From positions 1 through 64,000 of the forward strand of contig CAVXFB010000008.1 in NCBI GenBank assembly GCA_963760935.1: a stretch of DNA of 64,000 nucleotides, given 5' to 3'. Every line of letters begins with the position of its first letter. Within the stretch, counting starts at the first letter, position 1. A program made the position numbers and the translations under genes. The stretch comes from CAVXFB01 sp963760935 (GTDB taxonomy: Bacteria; Planctomycetota; Planctomycetia; Pirellulales; Thermoguttaceae). Under the pieces are notes generated by a model. That model was given only the letters and a program-made list of their open reading frames with translations. It had not been told where the DNA came from and ran no database searches. Shown in pieces: positions 37,225-52,936 of this stretch.

Positions 37225-37626
37225 ATGCGACTTATTGACGAACGCACCCGTGACGGATCGCGCCGTTTTGCCTGCCTGAGGTCATCGGCCGCTTGGCCGG
37301 CCATTCGCGAGCATGCAATGCTTCTGCCTGACGCGGCCATGGTCCGCTGCATCGATGGTGGAACCGCCGAGCCGTGGTGCGAGTTTCGCTTCCGGCAACA
37401 TCAGTTGGTGATCAAATCGTGCGACGGCCACGTCTGCTTGTTCGTCCGCGACCCGCAGTGCTGCGACATGATCCTTTATGAGGTCGGCTGCCACTTTGAG
37501 AAGCTGTCCGACCACGCGGAGATGGAGTCCTTCACCGGCTCGCCGGCAAAATCCCCTTGCCGTTGCCAGCGGGGAACGGACCAAGTGCGGTCGAAGCCGC
37601 GACATGCCTTGTGTCCGCGCGGATGA
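37225..37626 (+). CDS. Conserved-looking hypothetical protein
   Basis: A 133-residue protein from ATG 37225, MRLIDERTRDGSRRFACLRS. It has AIREHAMLLPDAAMVRCIDG, WCEFRFRQHQLVIKSCDG and LFVRDPQCCDMILYEVGCHF, consistent with a compact alpha/beta domain. The last 30 residues are basic and less structured and may be a frameshifted or variable tail. No family function is known to me. Confidence 0.5.
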   Translation: MRLIDERTRDGSRRFACLRSSAAWPAIREHAMLLPDAAMVRCIDGGTAEPWCEFRFRQHQLVIKSCDGHVCLFVRDPQCCDMILYEVGCHFEKLSDHAEMESFTGSPAKSPCRCQRGTDQVRSKPRHALCPRG

Positions 37627-37677
37627 TCGCACAGCATTAGCTGGGTAGAGAAGCACTGGCAAAGTTGAGCCGTCAGA

Positions 37678-38523
37678 CTACCGGCGTCTTTTCGCAACGC
37701 TCTTGTGCTTCCCGGCGCCGGCGGCCACTTTTTCCCGATGTTTGCCCGCGTCGCCGTTGCTTTCGCGATTGCGACGGCTGCGTTCCGTCGATAGCACCTG
37801 CCGCAGCAGTGCCGACAGATCGTCATAGCCGCAATCGCTCGGCGGGCCCGGTGCATACTGATAAATTGCCTGCTGAATCTTCCGCGGCAACGAGAGCAGC
37901 GTGGAGGACACGGTGCCGAACTCGCCCCCGGTGAGAACCACGCCGCGGCGCCCTTCAGAATCCGGTCGACGCGAGAATACGCGGCTGGCCACGGCCAAAA
38001 ACGTAACGGCCGAATCCAGCGTCTGCAATGTGAGCATGCGGCGGACGAACTCGTGGCGCTCGTCCCTCGGGTCGTCCACGTTTCCAGACGTGACGACGTG
38101 CAGGCCCGGCTCCAACTCGATCGCCTCGACCTTGTTGCCACCGTGGATTACGAAGGCATGCCGACTATCGGCGCACAGGTAGTTGGCCCCGGCATAGGCG
38201 CCCGTGTTCAACTGTTTGACGGCATGCGCGGCAGCTTCCTTCGAGGTGCGTAAATCCAACAGGTCGCGACACAGGAGACCGCGAGAACGCGGCTCGGCCG
38301 GCACTCCGAACTTGGGCCGATTACTGACCGCGCAAACCAGCCCAAATTGGTTTACGCCCATCCACGTGCCGCTGGCCTGACGATCGATACCACAGACGAC
38401 GCGCGGAGATCCCGATTGAATCTTCGGGTATTGCGTGGGCCGATCGAACCGTTCATCGCGGTTGGCGGCGATCAAAATGGGTGTACCACGGGCAACGCGG
38501 TACAAGATGGCCAATGTACACAT
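37678..38523 (-). CDS. NRDE (TANGO2-like) family protein
   Basis: A 281-residue protein whose N-terminus MCTLAILYRV leads to the family-defining AANRDERFDRPT. Family segments ASGTWMGVNQFGLVCAVSNR and HVVTSGNVDDPRDERHEFV follow. The N-terminal Cys after Met is the conserved nucleophile of Ntn-like hydrolases in this family. The C-terminal 40 residues are a Lys/Arg-rich tail (GAGKHKSVAKRRR) not normal for the family. Biochemical role unknown; eukaryotic TANGO2 is linked to heme and lipid handling. Confidence 0.82.
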   Translation of the reverse strand: MCTLAILYRVARGTPILIAANRDERFDRPTQYPKIQSGSPRVVCGIDRQASGTWMGVNQFGLVCAVSNRPKFGVPAEPRSRGLLCRDLLDLRTSKEAAAHAVKQLNTGAYAGANYLCADSRHAFVIHGGNKVEAIELEPGLHVVTSGNVDDPRDERHEFVRRMLTLQTLDSAVTFLAVASRVFSRRPDSEGRRGVVLTGGEFGTVSSTLLSLPRKIQQAIYQYAPGPPSDCGYDDLSALLRQVLSTERSRRNRESNGDAGKHREKVAAGAGKHKSVAKRRR

Positions 38524-38815
38524 ATTCGCTCCATGAACGAGCCAAACTGTAGCTCGTTGACCCCTATAAGATATCGAATTCCTCTGATCTCTTGCACCCC
38601 CCAGGTGGTCTATTTAGGCCAGATTTGCGCCAAACGGCACGCGAAAAATCTCGTTGTGCTTGGGCATGCGTGCCCCCTAGGCGTGATCGGTCGATCGACA
38701 ATGGTTGAAGGCATGTGGTACCCCCCGTTGCCGGGCGGGGCAGTTTCGCTGTACAACTGTCCGTGTCGCCGAAACCACGATGCTCCAGACCTCGGATTTT
38801 GCAGGCCCCCTACCT

Positions 38816-40614
38816 ATGTCCGTTCGCCAGCTTCCACCGCGCAGCAAGATCAAGATCGCCGATACCTGGGATCTGTCCACCCTATTTCCGAACGACGATG
38901 CCTGGGAGGCTGCCTTCGTCGCCTGGGAACGGCAGATCGTCGGCTATGCCCAGTTTCAAGGCAAACTCGGCAGCGATGCCAAGACACTGGCCGCCTGCCT
39001 GAAGTTTGATGAGGACTTCGATCGGGCTGGTGAGCGGTTGGGCACCTACGCTCACCTGAAGACGACCGAGGACACGGCCAATAGCACCTACCAGCGGATG
39101 CAAGGGCGGTACATCAATATCGCCTCGCGCGCGGCCGAAGCCGCCAGCTACATCCGTCCCGAAATCCTTGCCATTCCCAACGCCCGCATCAGACAGTTCA
39201 TGGCGTCGCGCGATTTGGCGCCGTATCGCCTTCTGTTGGAGCGGTTGCTGCGGTTCAAGCCGCACACGCTCGGCAAGCGAGAGGAAAGGCTCCTGGCCAT
39301 GCAAACCGAGATGGCCCAGGCGGTCGGCCAAGTCTTCCGCCAATTGAACGACGCCGACTTGAAGTTTGGCACAATCAAGAACGAAGTGGGCCAACGACTG
39401 GAACTCAGCCACGCGACGTTCAGCACGCTCTTGCACTGTCCCAAGCGAACGGTGCGCAAGGCGGCCTTTCACCAATATTATCGCCAATACGCCGCGCACC
39501 AACATGCGCTGGCCGCATCGCTCAGTGGTTCGGTGCAGCGCGACGTCTATTACGCGCGGCGCGCAACTACCCCAGTGCGCTGGAAGCGGCCTTGTTTCCC
39601 GATCGTGTGCCGCTGTCGGTCTACGACAACTTGATCGCCAGCGTCCGCCGCCATCTGCCGGCCGTACATCACTACTACGACGTGCGACGGCGCACCATGC
39701 GGCTGCGAGACCTTCACCATTACGATACCTACGTGCCGATCCTGGCCGAGCTGCAGACACGACACACGTGGCATCAGGCCGTAAGCACCGTGTTGAGCGC
39801 GCTCAAACCCCTGGGCGGCGACTATTGCGAAACACTCAAGCGTGGGCTCATGGGCCGCTGGTGCGATCGCTACGAGAATCGCGGCAAGCAGAGCGGCGCC
39901 TTCAGCGCCGGCTCCTTCGACGGCGAACCGTACATCCTCATGAACTATCAACCCGACGTACTCGACCACGTATTCACTCTGGCCCACGAAGCCGGCCACT
40001 CGATGCACAGCTACTATTCGGCTAAGCATCAGCCATACATCTATTACAACTACACGATCTTCCTCGCCGAGGTGGCCAGCACGTTCAACGAGCAGTTGCT
40101 CAGCCATCATCTCGTCGACCATGCCCGCACCGATCCCGAGCGGGCCTTCCTGATCAACCGTCAAATCGACGCCATGCGCGGCACGATTATCCGCCAGACA
40201 ATGTTCGCGGAGTTCGAGAAGCAGATTCACGTCGCGGCCGAAGCGGGCGAACCGCTGACAATCTCCCGGCTGCAAGAGATCTACCGCGAACTGTTGCAAG
40301 CGTATTTCGGGCCGGATTTCGCGATGGACGACGAACTGAACCTGGAGTGCTTGCGGATTCCGCACTTCTATCGGGCGTTTTACGTCTACAAATACGCCAC
40401 CGGCATGTCAGCGGCCATGGCCTTGGCCAAACGCGTGCTCGGCGGCGGCCCCCGCGAACTCGACGCCTACCTGAAGTTCCTTGGCAGCGGTTGTTCACGA
40501 GAACCGCTCGATGCGCTGCGCGATGCCGGCGTCGACATGGAGCAGCCAGCCGCTATCGACGACGCGCTGAGTCAATTCGACCGGCTGGTCGACGAACTTG
40601 ACCGACTGCTATGA
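38816..40614 (+). CDS. pepF: Oligoendopeptidase F, M3 family (one frameshift)
   Basis: Cytoplasmic zinc metallopeptidase that cleaves short peptides. The start MSVRQLPPRSKIKIADTWDL matches family N-termini (ATG 38780 is an alternative). In the second frame the zinc motif HEAGHSMHSYYSA (H-E-x-x-H) lies near 39995, with LAEVASTFNEQLL supplying the third ligand Glu. RIPHFYRAFYVYKYATGMSA near 40380 is also typical. A single indel near 39565 breaks the frame between YYARR and NYPSALEAALFPD; the total of 600 codons is the normal length. This is the only clear frameshift in the right 40 kb. It converges with the dehydrogenase gene and overlaps it by six bases. Confidence 0.88.
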
Positions 40615-41649
40615 CCGATCGTCGACGATCAGCACGCCGGTGCCGCTGATGCGGTCGGCTTTGAGGTCGTTAAGCGCGCGATTCGCCTCGGCCAGCGGAT
40701 AGGCAGTGGTGTGGGGCCGAATCGGAATGGCGGCCGCCTCGGCCAAGAGTTCGCGGCCGTCGTTTCGCGTGTTGCAGGTAACGCTGTGGATGTCGCGCTC
40801 GTAGAACACGTAGCGCATGTAATCCATCTGCGGGATAGGCGTCATGTAAATGCCGGCCAGCGAAAGCGTGCCCCCTTTCTTGAGCGACTCCAAGGCCGGT
40901 AAAACCAGTTCACCGGCCGGGGCGAACATGATCGCACTATCGACCTTTACCGGCATCTGACCGGCATCCTCGCCGACCCAGACGGCGCCCATCTCGCGGG
41001 CCAGTCGGCGGTGGTTTTCGCCGCGCGTCACGACGTAGACTTCGCAACCGCGATGCAGAGCAATTTGGATGACGACATGGGCCGACGAACCGAAACCGTA
41101 GATCGCCAACTTGCCCCCAGGCGGCAGATTGCATCGCCGCAGTGCCCGATAGCCGATAATGCCCGAGCAAAGCAGCGGCGCCGCTTCCACGTCGCTGAAG
41201 CCGGCTTGTCCGCCCTGGCTTTCGGGCAGCGGATAGACGAACGCCGCGGGGGCCACCGCGAACTCGGCATAGCCGCCGTCGGCATGGTAGCCGGTGAAAC
41301 GGGCCGACTCGCAGAGGTTTTCGCGAGCCGATTGGCAAAACTCGCATTGGCCGCACGTGTAGCGCAGCCAGGCAACGCCGACGCGCTGACCCACCCGTAA
41401 TTCTGACTCCGGCCCACCGCTGGCCGGCCCCAGTTTCTCCACCGTGCCCACGATCTGATGCCCCGGGATGACCGGCATTTTCTCTTGTGGCAAGTCTCCC
41501 TCGATCACATGCAGATCAGTGCGGCAGATAGCACAGCAACGCACGCGGATTCGCACCTCGCCCGGTCCGGGCTCGGGAGTCGGCAGTTCGACAAACTCCA
41601 GCGGCGCGGTTTCGACCGGCGCGATGCGGCGAAGAAGCATGGCCTTCAT
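40609..41649 (-). CDS. Zinc-dependent alcohol dehydrogenase
   Basis: Medium-chain dehydrogenase of 346 residues. The N-terminal GroES-like domain has RCCAICRTDLHVIEGDLP (catalytic zinc Cys) and MPVIPGHQIVGTVEKLG with the zinc His. The structural zinc lobe is YTCGQCEFCQSARENLC. The NAD domain has LAIYGFGSSAHVVIQIALHR (G-x-G-x-x-A variant) and ends GTGVLIVD. It resembles AdhA-type enzymes acting on primary alcohols; physiological substrate is not evident from neighbours. Confidence 0.9.
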   Translation of the reverse strand: MKAMLLRRIAPVETAPLEFVELPTPEPGPGEVRIRVRCCAICRTDLHVIEGDLPQEKMPVIPGHQIVGTVEKLGPASGGPESELRVGQRVGVAWLRYTCGQCEFCQSARENLCESARFTGYHADGGYAEFAVAPAAFVYPLPESQGGQAGFSDVEAAPLLCSGIIGYRALRRCNLPPGGKLAIYGFGSSAHVVIQIALHRGCEVYVVTRGENHRRLAREMGAVWVGEDAGQMPVKVDSAIMFAPAGELVLPALESLKKGGTLSLAGIYMTPIPQMDYMRYVFYERDIHSVTCNTRNDGRELLAEAAAIPIRPHTTAYPLAEANRALNDLKADRISGTGVLIVDDRS

Positions 41650-41714
41650 GACAATTCCTCCGAACTTCGGCGGCTAATCCAATCACCCTTGCGCCCGGCT
41701 CGACCTGAATTGAC

Positions 41715-41779
41715 GGGTGCCACGGGTGGCTTGTCCATCCGTGTTTTCGGCACTGCTGGACAAGCCAGCAGTGGCACCC
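41715..41779. repeat. Inverted repeat between dehydrogenase and kinase genes
   Basis: GGGTGCCAC at the left end matches GTGGCACCC at the right end, and inside CTTGTCCA pairs with TGGACAAG. Such GGGTGCCAC...CTGGACAAGCC strings are frequent intergenic repeats in planctomycete genomes. It lies between the start of the dehydrogenase gene and the end of the kinase gene. Confidence 0.65.
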
Positions 41780-41807
41780 AACATGCCAACCGAGTGCGGT
41801 CAAAGCA

Positions 41808-44131
<2,324 letters not shown>

Positions 44132-44135
<4 letters not shown>

Positions 44136-47131
44136 GACCCCGCCTCCGTCACATCCTCCATCGCCAACAGGACGAAACGTGGCTGGTGGTCGGTCGACAC
44201 CACTCGGCGGGCATTCAAAAGCAGCGTTCTGCGGCCAATGCCGGGAAGATTGAGTTCCACCCGAAAGTCCTGAAAGCTGGCGTCTTTGGGCAAAATATCT
44301 TCCAGCAACCGCCGCAGATCGGCGATGTCCCACTGCCGCGCGCCGATCTCATACAGCAAGCGGCCTTCCGTATCGCCGGGGGTTGTTTTGAACGTCTCAT
44401 AGAACGAGCGGCTGGCCGATACGACGCGCAATTGGCCATTCAGCACCAGCAGCGGCTCGCGGACCGTGGCCACGATGTTTTCGGCATAGCTCAACGTCTC
44501 TTGCAGCCGGAGCCGCTCTTGCTGGAGCGATTCCTCCAGGCGCTTCAAGGGCGTGATCTCCGCAAATGTAATTACCACGCCCTCGATCGTGTTGTTCGCG
44601 GTCCGGTAAGGCAGCATCCGCATGTTGAACCAACGGCCGTCGGAGGCCTCGACCGGTTGCTCCCTCGTGGCCAACGCGTCGAGCACCTCCTGGGCATCTT
44701 TCACTAGCCCATCGTATTTCAAGTTGGATACGATATGTCCGATGGGGCGGCCGATGTCGCCGGCAATCACGTTGACAATGCTGGCCGCCTGCGGCGTGAA
44801 ACGCTTGATGCCCAGATCGTTATCGAGGAAGATCATCGCGATGTCCGTCGCGTTGAGCATGTTGCGCATGTCGTTGCTGGTCTGCGTCAACTCATCGATC
44901 TTGCTTTGCAGTTCGGCGTTGACTGTTTGCATCTCTTCGTTCATCGACTGCAATTCTTCCTTCGAGGTGGTCATTTCCTCGTTGGTGCTCTGCAATTCTT
45001 CGTTGTTGGATTGCAGTTCCTCGTTGGCCGAGCGAAGTTGCTCCTGGACGGCCTGCATCTCTTCGATCGTCGCCTGCAAGCGGAGTTTCGTGCGGCGGAC
45101 TTCGTCCTGCAACTCGGCCGTTGGGCCCGGCAATGATACGGGAGCAGATCGCTTCTTGCCCGCCGGTTTCGCCGGAGTGGCGACGACTTCGTCGAAGACG
45201 ACTAAGAGCATGCCGCGCAGGACGTCGGGCTCCGCCAGGGGCCGGACGCTGAGATTCACGGTGGTGTAGCCCCCGTTCGACTTGACCCTCAGACCTTCGA
45301 CGGTTGCCGTCGCATTGTCCCGCAGGGCATTGTGAATGGCGACTCCCAGATCGTCGCGCAAGCCTTCGCGGGCCATGGCGAAGACGTTGACGTTTGCCTT
45401 GCCGGAAGAAGGTTCCAGGTACTTGCCCGTCCGTCCGTTGATGTACAAGATGTCGCCGTCCGCGTTGATCACCACGGCCGCCGGGGCATAGACGTCGAGG
45501 AGCGATCGTTGGGCAGCATAAGAGATATCCATAGCGGGGTACTTACCTCGTTCGACCGGTGGTTGTGGAGCCACGATGCGGTGCGCGGCGGCGGCTGGCA
45601 TCTCCAGCGGCGGTTGCGGCGGCCCTTCGCGTCGCCGGTAGACCTTCCACTTCTTATCCAATACGAAGAACAAGTCGTCGAAGCCCCCGATGTTCTCGGC
45701 CGATCCCAATACCAACAAACCGCCTGGCCGCAAAGCATAGTGCAGCACCGGCAAGAGCTTCTTCTGCGCCTCGGGCGTCATATAGATCAACAGGTTGCGG
45801 CAACAAAGGATGTCGAGCTTGGTAAACGGTGGATCGACAAGAATGTTTTGCGGCGCAAAAACGATTGCGTCGCGAATGTCCTTCTTGATCCGATAGGCGT
45901 CGTCTTCGCGGGTAAAATAGCGTTCCAGCCGGTCCCCAGAAACGTCGGTCGCAATGCTGGCCGCGTACGTGCCTTGCCGGGCCTTGTCAATGGCGTCCGC
46001 ATCGATGTCCGTGGCAAAGAGCTGCATCGCCGGACGCTCTTCCGGCGGTAGCCGTTCCAAACATTCTTTCAGCACGATGGCCAGCGAATACGTCTCCTCG
46101 CCGGTGGAGCAAGCCGGCGTCCAGATGCGCAACGGACCGCCGTCCGACCGGCTGGAGAGCAAGTCGGGGATGGCCGTCTCCTTGAGGAAATCGAACACGT
46201 CCTGATCGCGGAAAAAGTTGGTCACGCCGATCAACAATTCCTTGTGCAGCAACTCGACTTCCTGCGGACTCTCCTGGAGAAAACGCACGTATTGCGCGAG
46301 CCGATCGAACTGGTGTACGCCCATGCGACGCTCGATGCGGCGCCAAATCGTGGTCGGTTTGTAGCATGAAAAGTCGTTGCGACTATGCGCCCGCAGCAAG
46401 ACGAAAATCTTGTCGAGCGAGGCAGCGTGTTTCTCTTCCGCTGCCGCCGGCCTTTGCGGCGTCGCAGCCGGCGCGTGGGTCGTGTACTGCACCAGTTTGG
46501 CGGGCAGTTCTTCCACCGCGGCCACGAAGTCGGCCAGACCCGTGCCAACGGCGCTGCGGGGCATGCCGTCGTACTTGGCCGACGCGGGTTCCTGGACCAA
46601 CACCAGGCCCGAGTTCTCCTTGATCGCCTTGATGCCGCGCGTGCCGTCGCTGCCCATGCCGGAAAGGACAATGCCGATGGCCCGCTCCTGCTGGTCGGCA
46701 GCCAGATGCTGGAAGAAGAAATCGATCGGCATCCGCAAGCCGCGTGGCGCCGATGGTTCCAGGACGCAGAGTCTTCCATGCATAATCGAAAGATTGGCGT
46801 TGGGCGGGATGACGTACACGCCATTGGGCCGGACCGGCATGGCATCGCGGGCCTCGACGACTTTCATCGTAGTCGAGCGCTGCAACAACTCGGTAAGAAT
46901 CGCCTTGTGGGTCGGATCGAGGTGCGGCACCAGCACGAAGGCCATCCCGGAATCGCTCGGCATATGAGCGAAGAATTGCTGAAAGGCCTCGAGCCCGCCG
47001 GCCGATCCGCCCATGCCAACGATGTAGAAGCCGCCGTCATAGGCGGCCGTGGGCGCTGTTTTCGGCGACGGGGTGGCGACGCGCGGCTTCGCGCACTGTT
47101 TTGTGCCGCGCTTCGTCGAAGACTTTTTCAT
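44132..47131 (-). CDS. CheB methylesterase - CheR methyltransferase - PAS fusion protein
   Basis: A 999-residue protein. The CheB domain has VGMGGSAGGLEAFQQFFAH (Ser nucleophile), LVPHLDPTHK and LSGMGSDGTRGIK. The CheR domain has MGVHQFDRLAQYVRFLQES, GVTNFFRDQDVFDFL, WTPACSTGEETYSLA and VDPPFTKLDILCCRNLLIYM. A PAS-like segment, a long coiled coil (ATIEEMQAVQEQLRSANEEL and onwards) and further PAS domains follow. Such fusions are common sensors feeding a kinase rather than flagellar chemotaxis; no cheA, cheW or receptor is near. The hybrid kinase follows with a four-base overlap. Confidence 0.93.
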
Positions 47132-47184
47132 GCGAGCCCTCCGGCGCAGACCGATTGCGATCTCCAACTGGAAGAGGTCAGATT

Positions 47185-47282
47185 TATTGGTTCCGTGGTT
47201 GACTACGGAACAGTTCCGACGTTTTCTCCCGGGAAACCGGGCTCGTTTCACGAGCCCTCGTTCCATTACCAGTGCAGGACTC
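47185..47282 (-). repeat. 98-bp structured intergenic repeat, copy 1
   Basis: On the minus strand this runs from GAGTCCTGCACTGGTAATGG to CCACGGAACCAATA. It contains a perfect hairpin GGGCTCG-TGAAA-CGAGCCC, a second stem around GTTTCCCGGGAGAAAAC, and a third GTTCCGT...ACGGAAC. It matches copy 2 (63094-63191) at about 93 of 98 positions. It lies 53 bp upstream of the CheB/CheR gene, in the same orientation. Confidence 0.85.
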
Positions 47283-47395
47283 CATAGGGTGAACGTTCTG
47301 CGCTAGCCCTCACGCCCGGCCCATCTCCCAAAGGAAGACGCGAGCATGTTCAGGATTACTCACCATCCCCAGGCGTCGCCAATAACGATAACGAA

Positions 47396-49228
47396 TCAAT
47401 CCCACTTTAGCACCGCGCCCGTATCGGCGCTGGTGGCCAAAGCGGTGTACTTGCCGAGAAAGCCAGTTGTATAGCGCGGCGGGCGCGGTTTCCATTGTTT
47501 TGCGCGGGCGGCCAATTCGGCCTCGCTCAAGCGAACGTTCAGCGTACGGCCGTGCACATCGATGTCAATTATATCGCCGGGCTGGAGCAGAGCGATGGGA
47601 CCGCCGGCGGCGGCTTCGGGGCTGATGTGGCCGATGCAAGCGCCGGCCGTGCCGCCGGAAAAGCGGCCGTCAGTGATCAGGGCCACTTTGTCGTCGAGCC
47701 GCATGCCTTTGATCGCGGTAGTGGGGGCCAGCATTTCCTGCATGCCCGGACCGCCGCGTGGGCCTTCGTAGCGGATCACCACCACATCGCCGGCCTTCAC
47801 TCGGCCGTTGACAATTCCTTCGTAAGCTTCGGTCTCGGCCTCGAAAATCACCGCCGGACCGGAGTGTTTCAGCATTTCCGGCTTCACGCCGGCCGCTTTG
47901 ATGACCGACCCGTTGGGGGCGAGATTTCCGTACAGGATCGCTAGCCCACCCTCGGGGCTGTAGGCGTTTTCCACTTCGCGGATGCAGTCCTTCGGGTCGA
48001 AGCCGAGATCGGTCGGCGAGAGATCGCGGACCGAGGCGACGCTGCTCGCTACGCCCATGCCCTCGTTAGTGTGTAAACCGCCGGCGGTGACACCGGCCAA
48101 GGCCAGCGCCTCCTCTTTGACGCTCGTCGCCCGAATGTCGTAGGCCGCGATATTTTCGCCGAGCGTTTGCCCGGTGACGGTCGGGCAGTCGAGTTTCAGC
48201 AGTTGCGGCTGGCCGCGCTCGATGGCGCCGAGAATCGTGTGCACGCCGCCCGCGTTGTGGACATCTTGAACATGGTAACTGCTGCTGGGGGCGACCTTGC
48301 AAATATTCGGCGTGCGACGACTGAGGTAGTTGATCCGCTCGATGTCGTATTCGATTCCGGCCTCGCGGGCGATAGCCAGGATGTGCAGCACGGTGTTGGT
48401 GCTGCCGCCCATCGCCATGTCGAGGACCATCGAGTTGTCGATGGAATCATGCGTGACGATCTGACGGGGCAGCAGCCCGTCGGCGTCGCCGTTGCGCTCC
48501 AGTTCCCACACCATGTCGACGATGCGCTGGGCGGCGCGGCGGAAAAGCTTCTTGCGCTCGGCGCTTGTGGCCAACAGCGTGCCGTTGTTGGGCAAGGCCA
48601 TGCCCAGGGCTTCGCACAGACAGTTCATGCTGTTCGCTGTGAACATGCCGGAGCACGATCCACAGGTGGGACAACCGGCCCGCTCCATGGCCAACAATTC
48701 ATCGGCGCTCAGCTTGCCATCCTGCTTGGCCGCTGCGGCGATAAAGACGTCGATCAGGTCGACATTCTTGCCCTCGGCCGTCTTTCCGGCCTCCATCGGC
48801 CCGCCGCTGACGAAGATCGTAGGGATGTTGCAGCGCATCGCGCCCATCAACATGCCGGGCACGATCTTGTCGCAGTTCGGGATGCAGATCATGCCGTCGA
48901 AACAGTGTGCCCTGAGCATCGTCTCGACCGAGTCGGCAATCAGTTCGCGGCTGGGCAGCGAATACTTCATTCCCTCGTGCCCCATCGCGATGCCGTCATC
49001 GACGCCAATGGTGTTGAAGATGAATGGTGTGCCGCCGGCTTCGCGGACGCATTGCTTGACGTACTGCCCAACCTTGTCCAAGTGAACGTGGCCGGGGATG
49101 ATGTCGACGTGGCTATTGCAGATGGCGATGAACGGCTTGCGAAAATCGTCGTCGCCCAATCCGGTGGCGCGGAGCAGACTTCGATGGGGGGCCCGGGCGT
49201 CGCCCAGCTTGATAATGTCGGAACGCAT
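47396..49228 (-). CDS. ilvD: Dihydroxy-acid dehydratase
   Basis: Iron-sulfur dehydratase of branched-chain amino acid and pantothenate synthesis, converting dihydroxy acids to 2-keto acids. The 610-residue length is normal. Cluster cysteines appear in CIPNCDKIVPGML and GCPTCGSCSGMF. Other signatures are GGSTNTVLHILAIARE and ITDGRFSGGTAGACIGHISP. The start MRSDIIKLGDARAP at 49228 is preferred; 14 extra codons upstream (to 49270) are not conserved-looking. It stands alone, divergent from the HAD gene. Confidence 0.96.
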   Translation of the reverse strand: MRSDIIKLGDARAPHRSLLRATGLGDDDFRKPFIAICNSHVDIIPGHVHLDKVGQYVKQCVREAGGTPFIFNTIGVDDGIAMGHEGMKYSLPSRELIADSVETMLRAHCFDGMICIPNCDKIVPGMLMGAMRCNIPTIFVSGGPMEAGKTAEGKNVDLIDVFIAAAAKQDGKLSADELLAMERAGCPTCGSCSGMFTANSMNCLCEALGMALPNNGTLLATSAERKKLFRRAAQRIVDMVWELERNGDADGLLPRQIVTHDSIDNSMVLDMAMGGSTNTVLHILAIAREAGIEYDIERINYLSRRTPNICKVAPSSSYHVQDVHNAGGVHTILGAIERGQPQLLKLDCPTVTGQTLGENIAAYDIRATSVKEEALALAGVTAGGLHTNEGMGVASSVASVRDLSPTDLGFDPKDCIREVENAYSPEGGLAILYGNLAPNGSVIKAAGVKPEMLKHSGPAVIFEAETEAYEGIVNGRVKAGDVVVIRYEGPRGGPGMQEMLAPTTAIKGMRLDDKVALITDGRFSGGTAGACIGHISPEAAAGGPIALLQPGDIIDIDVHGRTLNVRLSEAELAARAKQWKPRPPRYTTGFLGKYTALATSADTGAVLKWD

Positions 49229-49408
49229 GAATGGCAATCCTTCGAGAAAGGAGACCGTCATTCCAAGCACAGCAAAAATCGCGACGTTCTAAAACGCGGC
49301 CAAATCCCTCGCTACGCTCAGCATGACATTCACGAATAATCCAGATCAATGATATTGTAAAGGATGGCCGGTAGAGATAGTAGCGGGGGGATGGTATCCT
49401 GGTTCCTC

Positions 49409-50026
49409 ATGAAACCGACGTTCATCTACTTTGATCTCGGCCGGGTCTTGCTGAATTTCAGCGTCCCGCAGATGCTTGAGCAAGTCGCCGCCGTGGCTGG
49501 CATCACCGCAGAGCAGGCCCGGGCGGCCTGCTTTGGCCGCGAACTGGTGCGGCAACACGAAGCCGGACAGCTATCGTGCGATCAGTTCGTCGAATCGCTT
49601 TGCGAGGCCAGCGGCAAGCGGCCCGATCGCGACAACCTCGCCATGGCGTTCTGCGACATCTTCGAAGTGAATCTGCCGGTGCTGCCGCTGGTGGCGCAAC
49701 TGCATCAGGCGGGCTACGCTATGGGCATTCTCTCCAACACTTCGGCCACGCATTGGGAATATTGTCTGCGTCGTTACTGCGTTCTTTCGGAAGCATTTGC
49801 GGTGCACGCCCTCAGTTTTCGCATTCGAGCGATGAAGCCCGAGGCGGCTATCTTTCAGGCGGCGGCGAACTTGGCGGGAGTGCGGCCGGAGGAGATCTTT
49901 TTCGTCGACGATCTGGCCGAGCACGTGGCCGGCGCAAAGCGTGTAGGTTTCGATGCCGTGCAGTTCACCACGGCCGCCGCGTTGGCCGCTGCGTTGCGGG
50001 AACGAGGGGTGCGATTCAATTACTGA
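49409..50026 (+). CDS. HAD-superfamily hydrolase
   Basis: A 205-residue phosphatase of HAD subfamily IA. Motif I is IYFDLGRVLLNFS: the first Asp is present, but the usual second Asp (DxD) is Gly, as in some YihX-like members. The cap lies at 20-90, motif II is GILSNTSATHW, the Lys is in MKPEAAIF, and motif IV is IFFVDDLAEHVAGAK. Substrate unknown. The gene is divergent from ilvD. Confidence 0.85.
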   Translation: MKPTFIYFDLGRVLLNFSVPQMLEQVAAVAGITAEQARAACFGRELVRQHEAGQLSCDQFVESLCEASGKRPDRDNLAMAFCDIFEVNLPVLPLVAQLHQAGYAMGILSNTSATHWEYCLRRYCVLSEAFAVHALSFRIRAMKPEAAIFQAAANLAGVRPEEIFFVDDLAEHVAGAKRVGFDAVQFTTAAALAAALRERGVRFNY

Positions 50027-50075
50027 GAAGGTGACAGACACACGCGATGTGCGTGCTACCGGCGCACAGATGCGC

Positions 50076-52661
<2,586 letters not shown>

Positions 52662-52936
52662 CATACAGCACACTCCGCCAATTCTCTAGGGCGCAGCCGC
52701 AGCGCAAACGCGGAGACGTGGTCGCTGTCAGGCGGCAGAAATTACGATCCACCGGCACGACCTCTGCCCTGCACCGTCTCACGCGGCGGCACCTTCAAAT
52801 CTAGGTCGTAGCGAAGCCCCGGAGCGATGCGCTGTGGGGGAGGCTCCCCTCGCTGACATGGCATGCATTAGCGAATCAGATTCCAGGGCCGTGCCAGCGT
52901 AATGCTGACGCATCACCACCGGAAGAATCGCTACGA

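Noticed and set aside
47049..47306. Plus-strand ORFs over the cheB start and the 98-bp repeat
   Set aside because: They are antisense shadows of the CheB/CheR gene; the repeat explains the similarity between the two loci.
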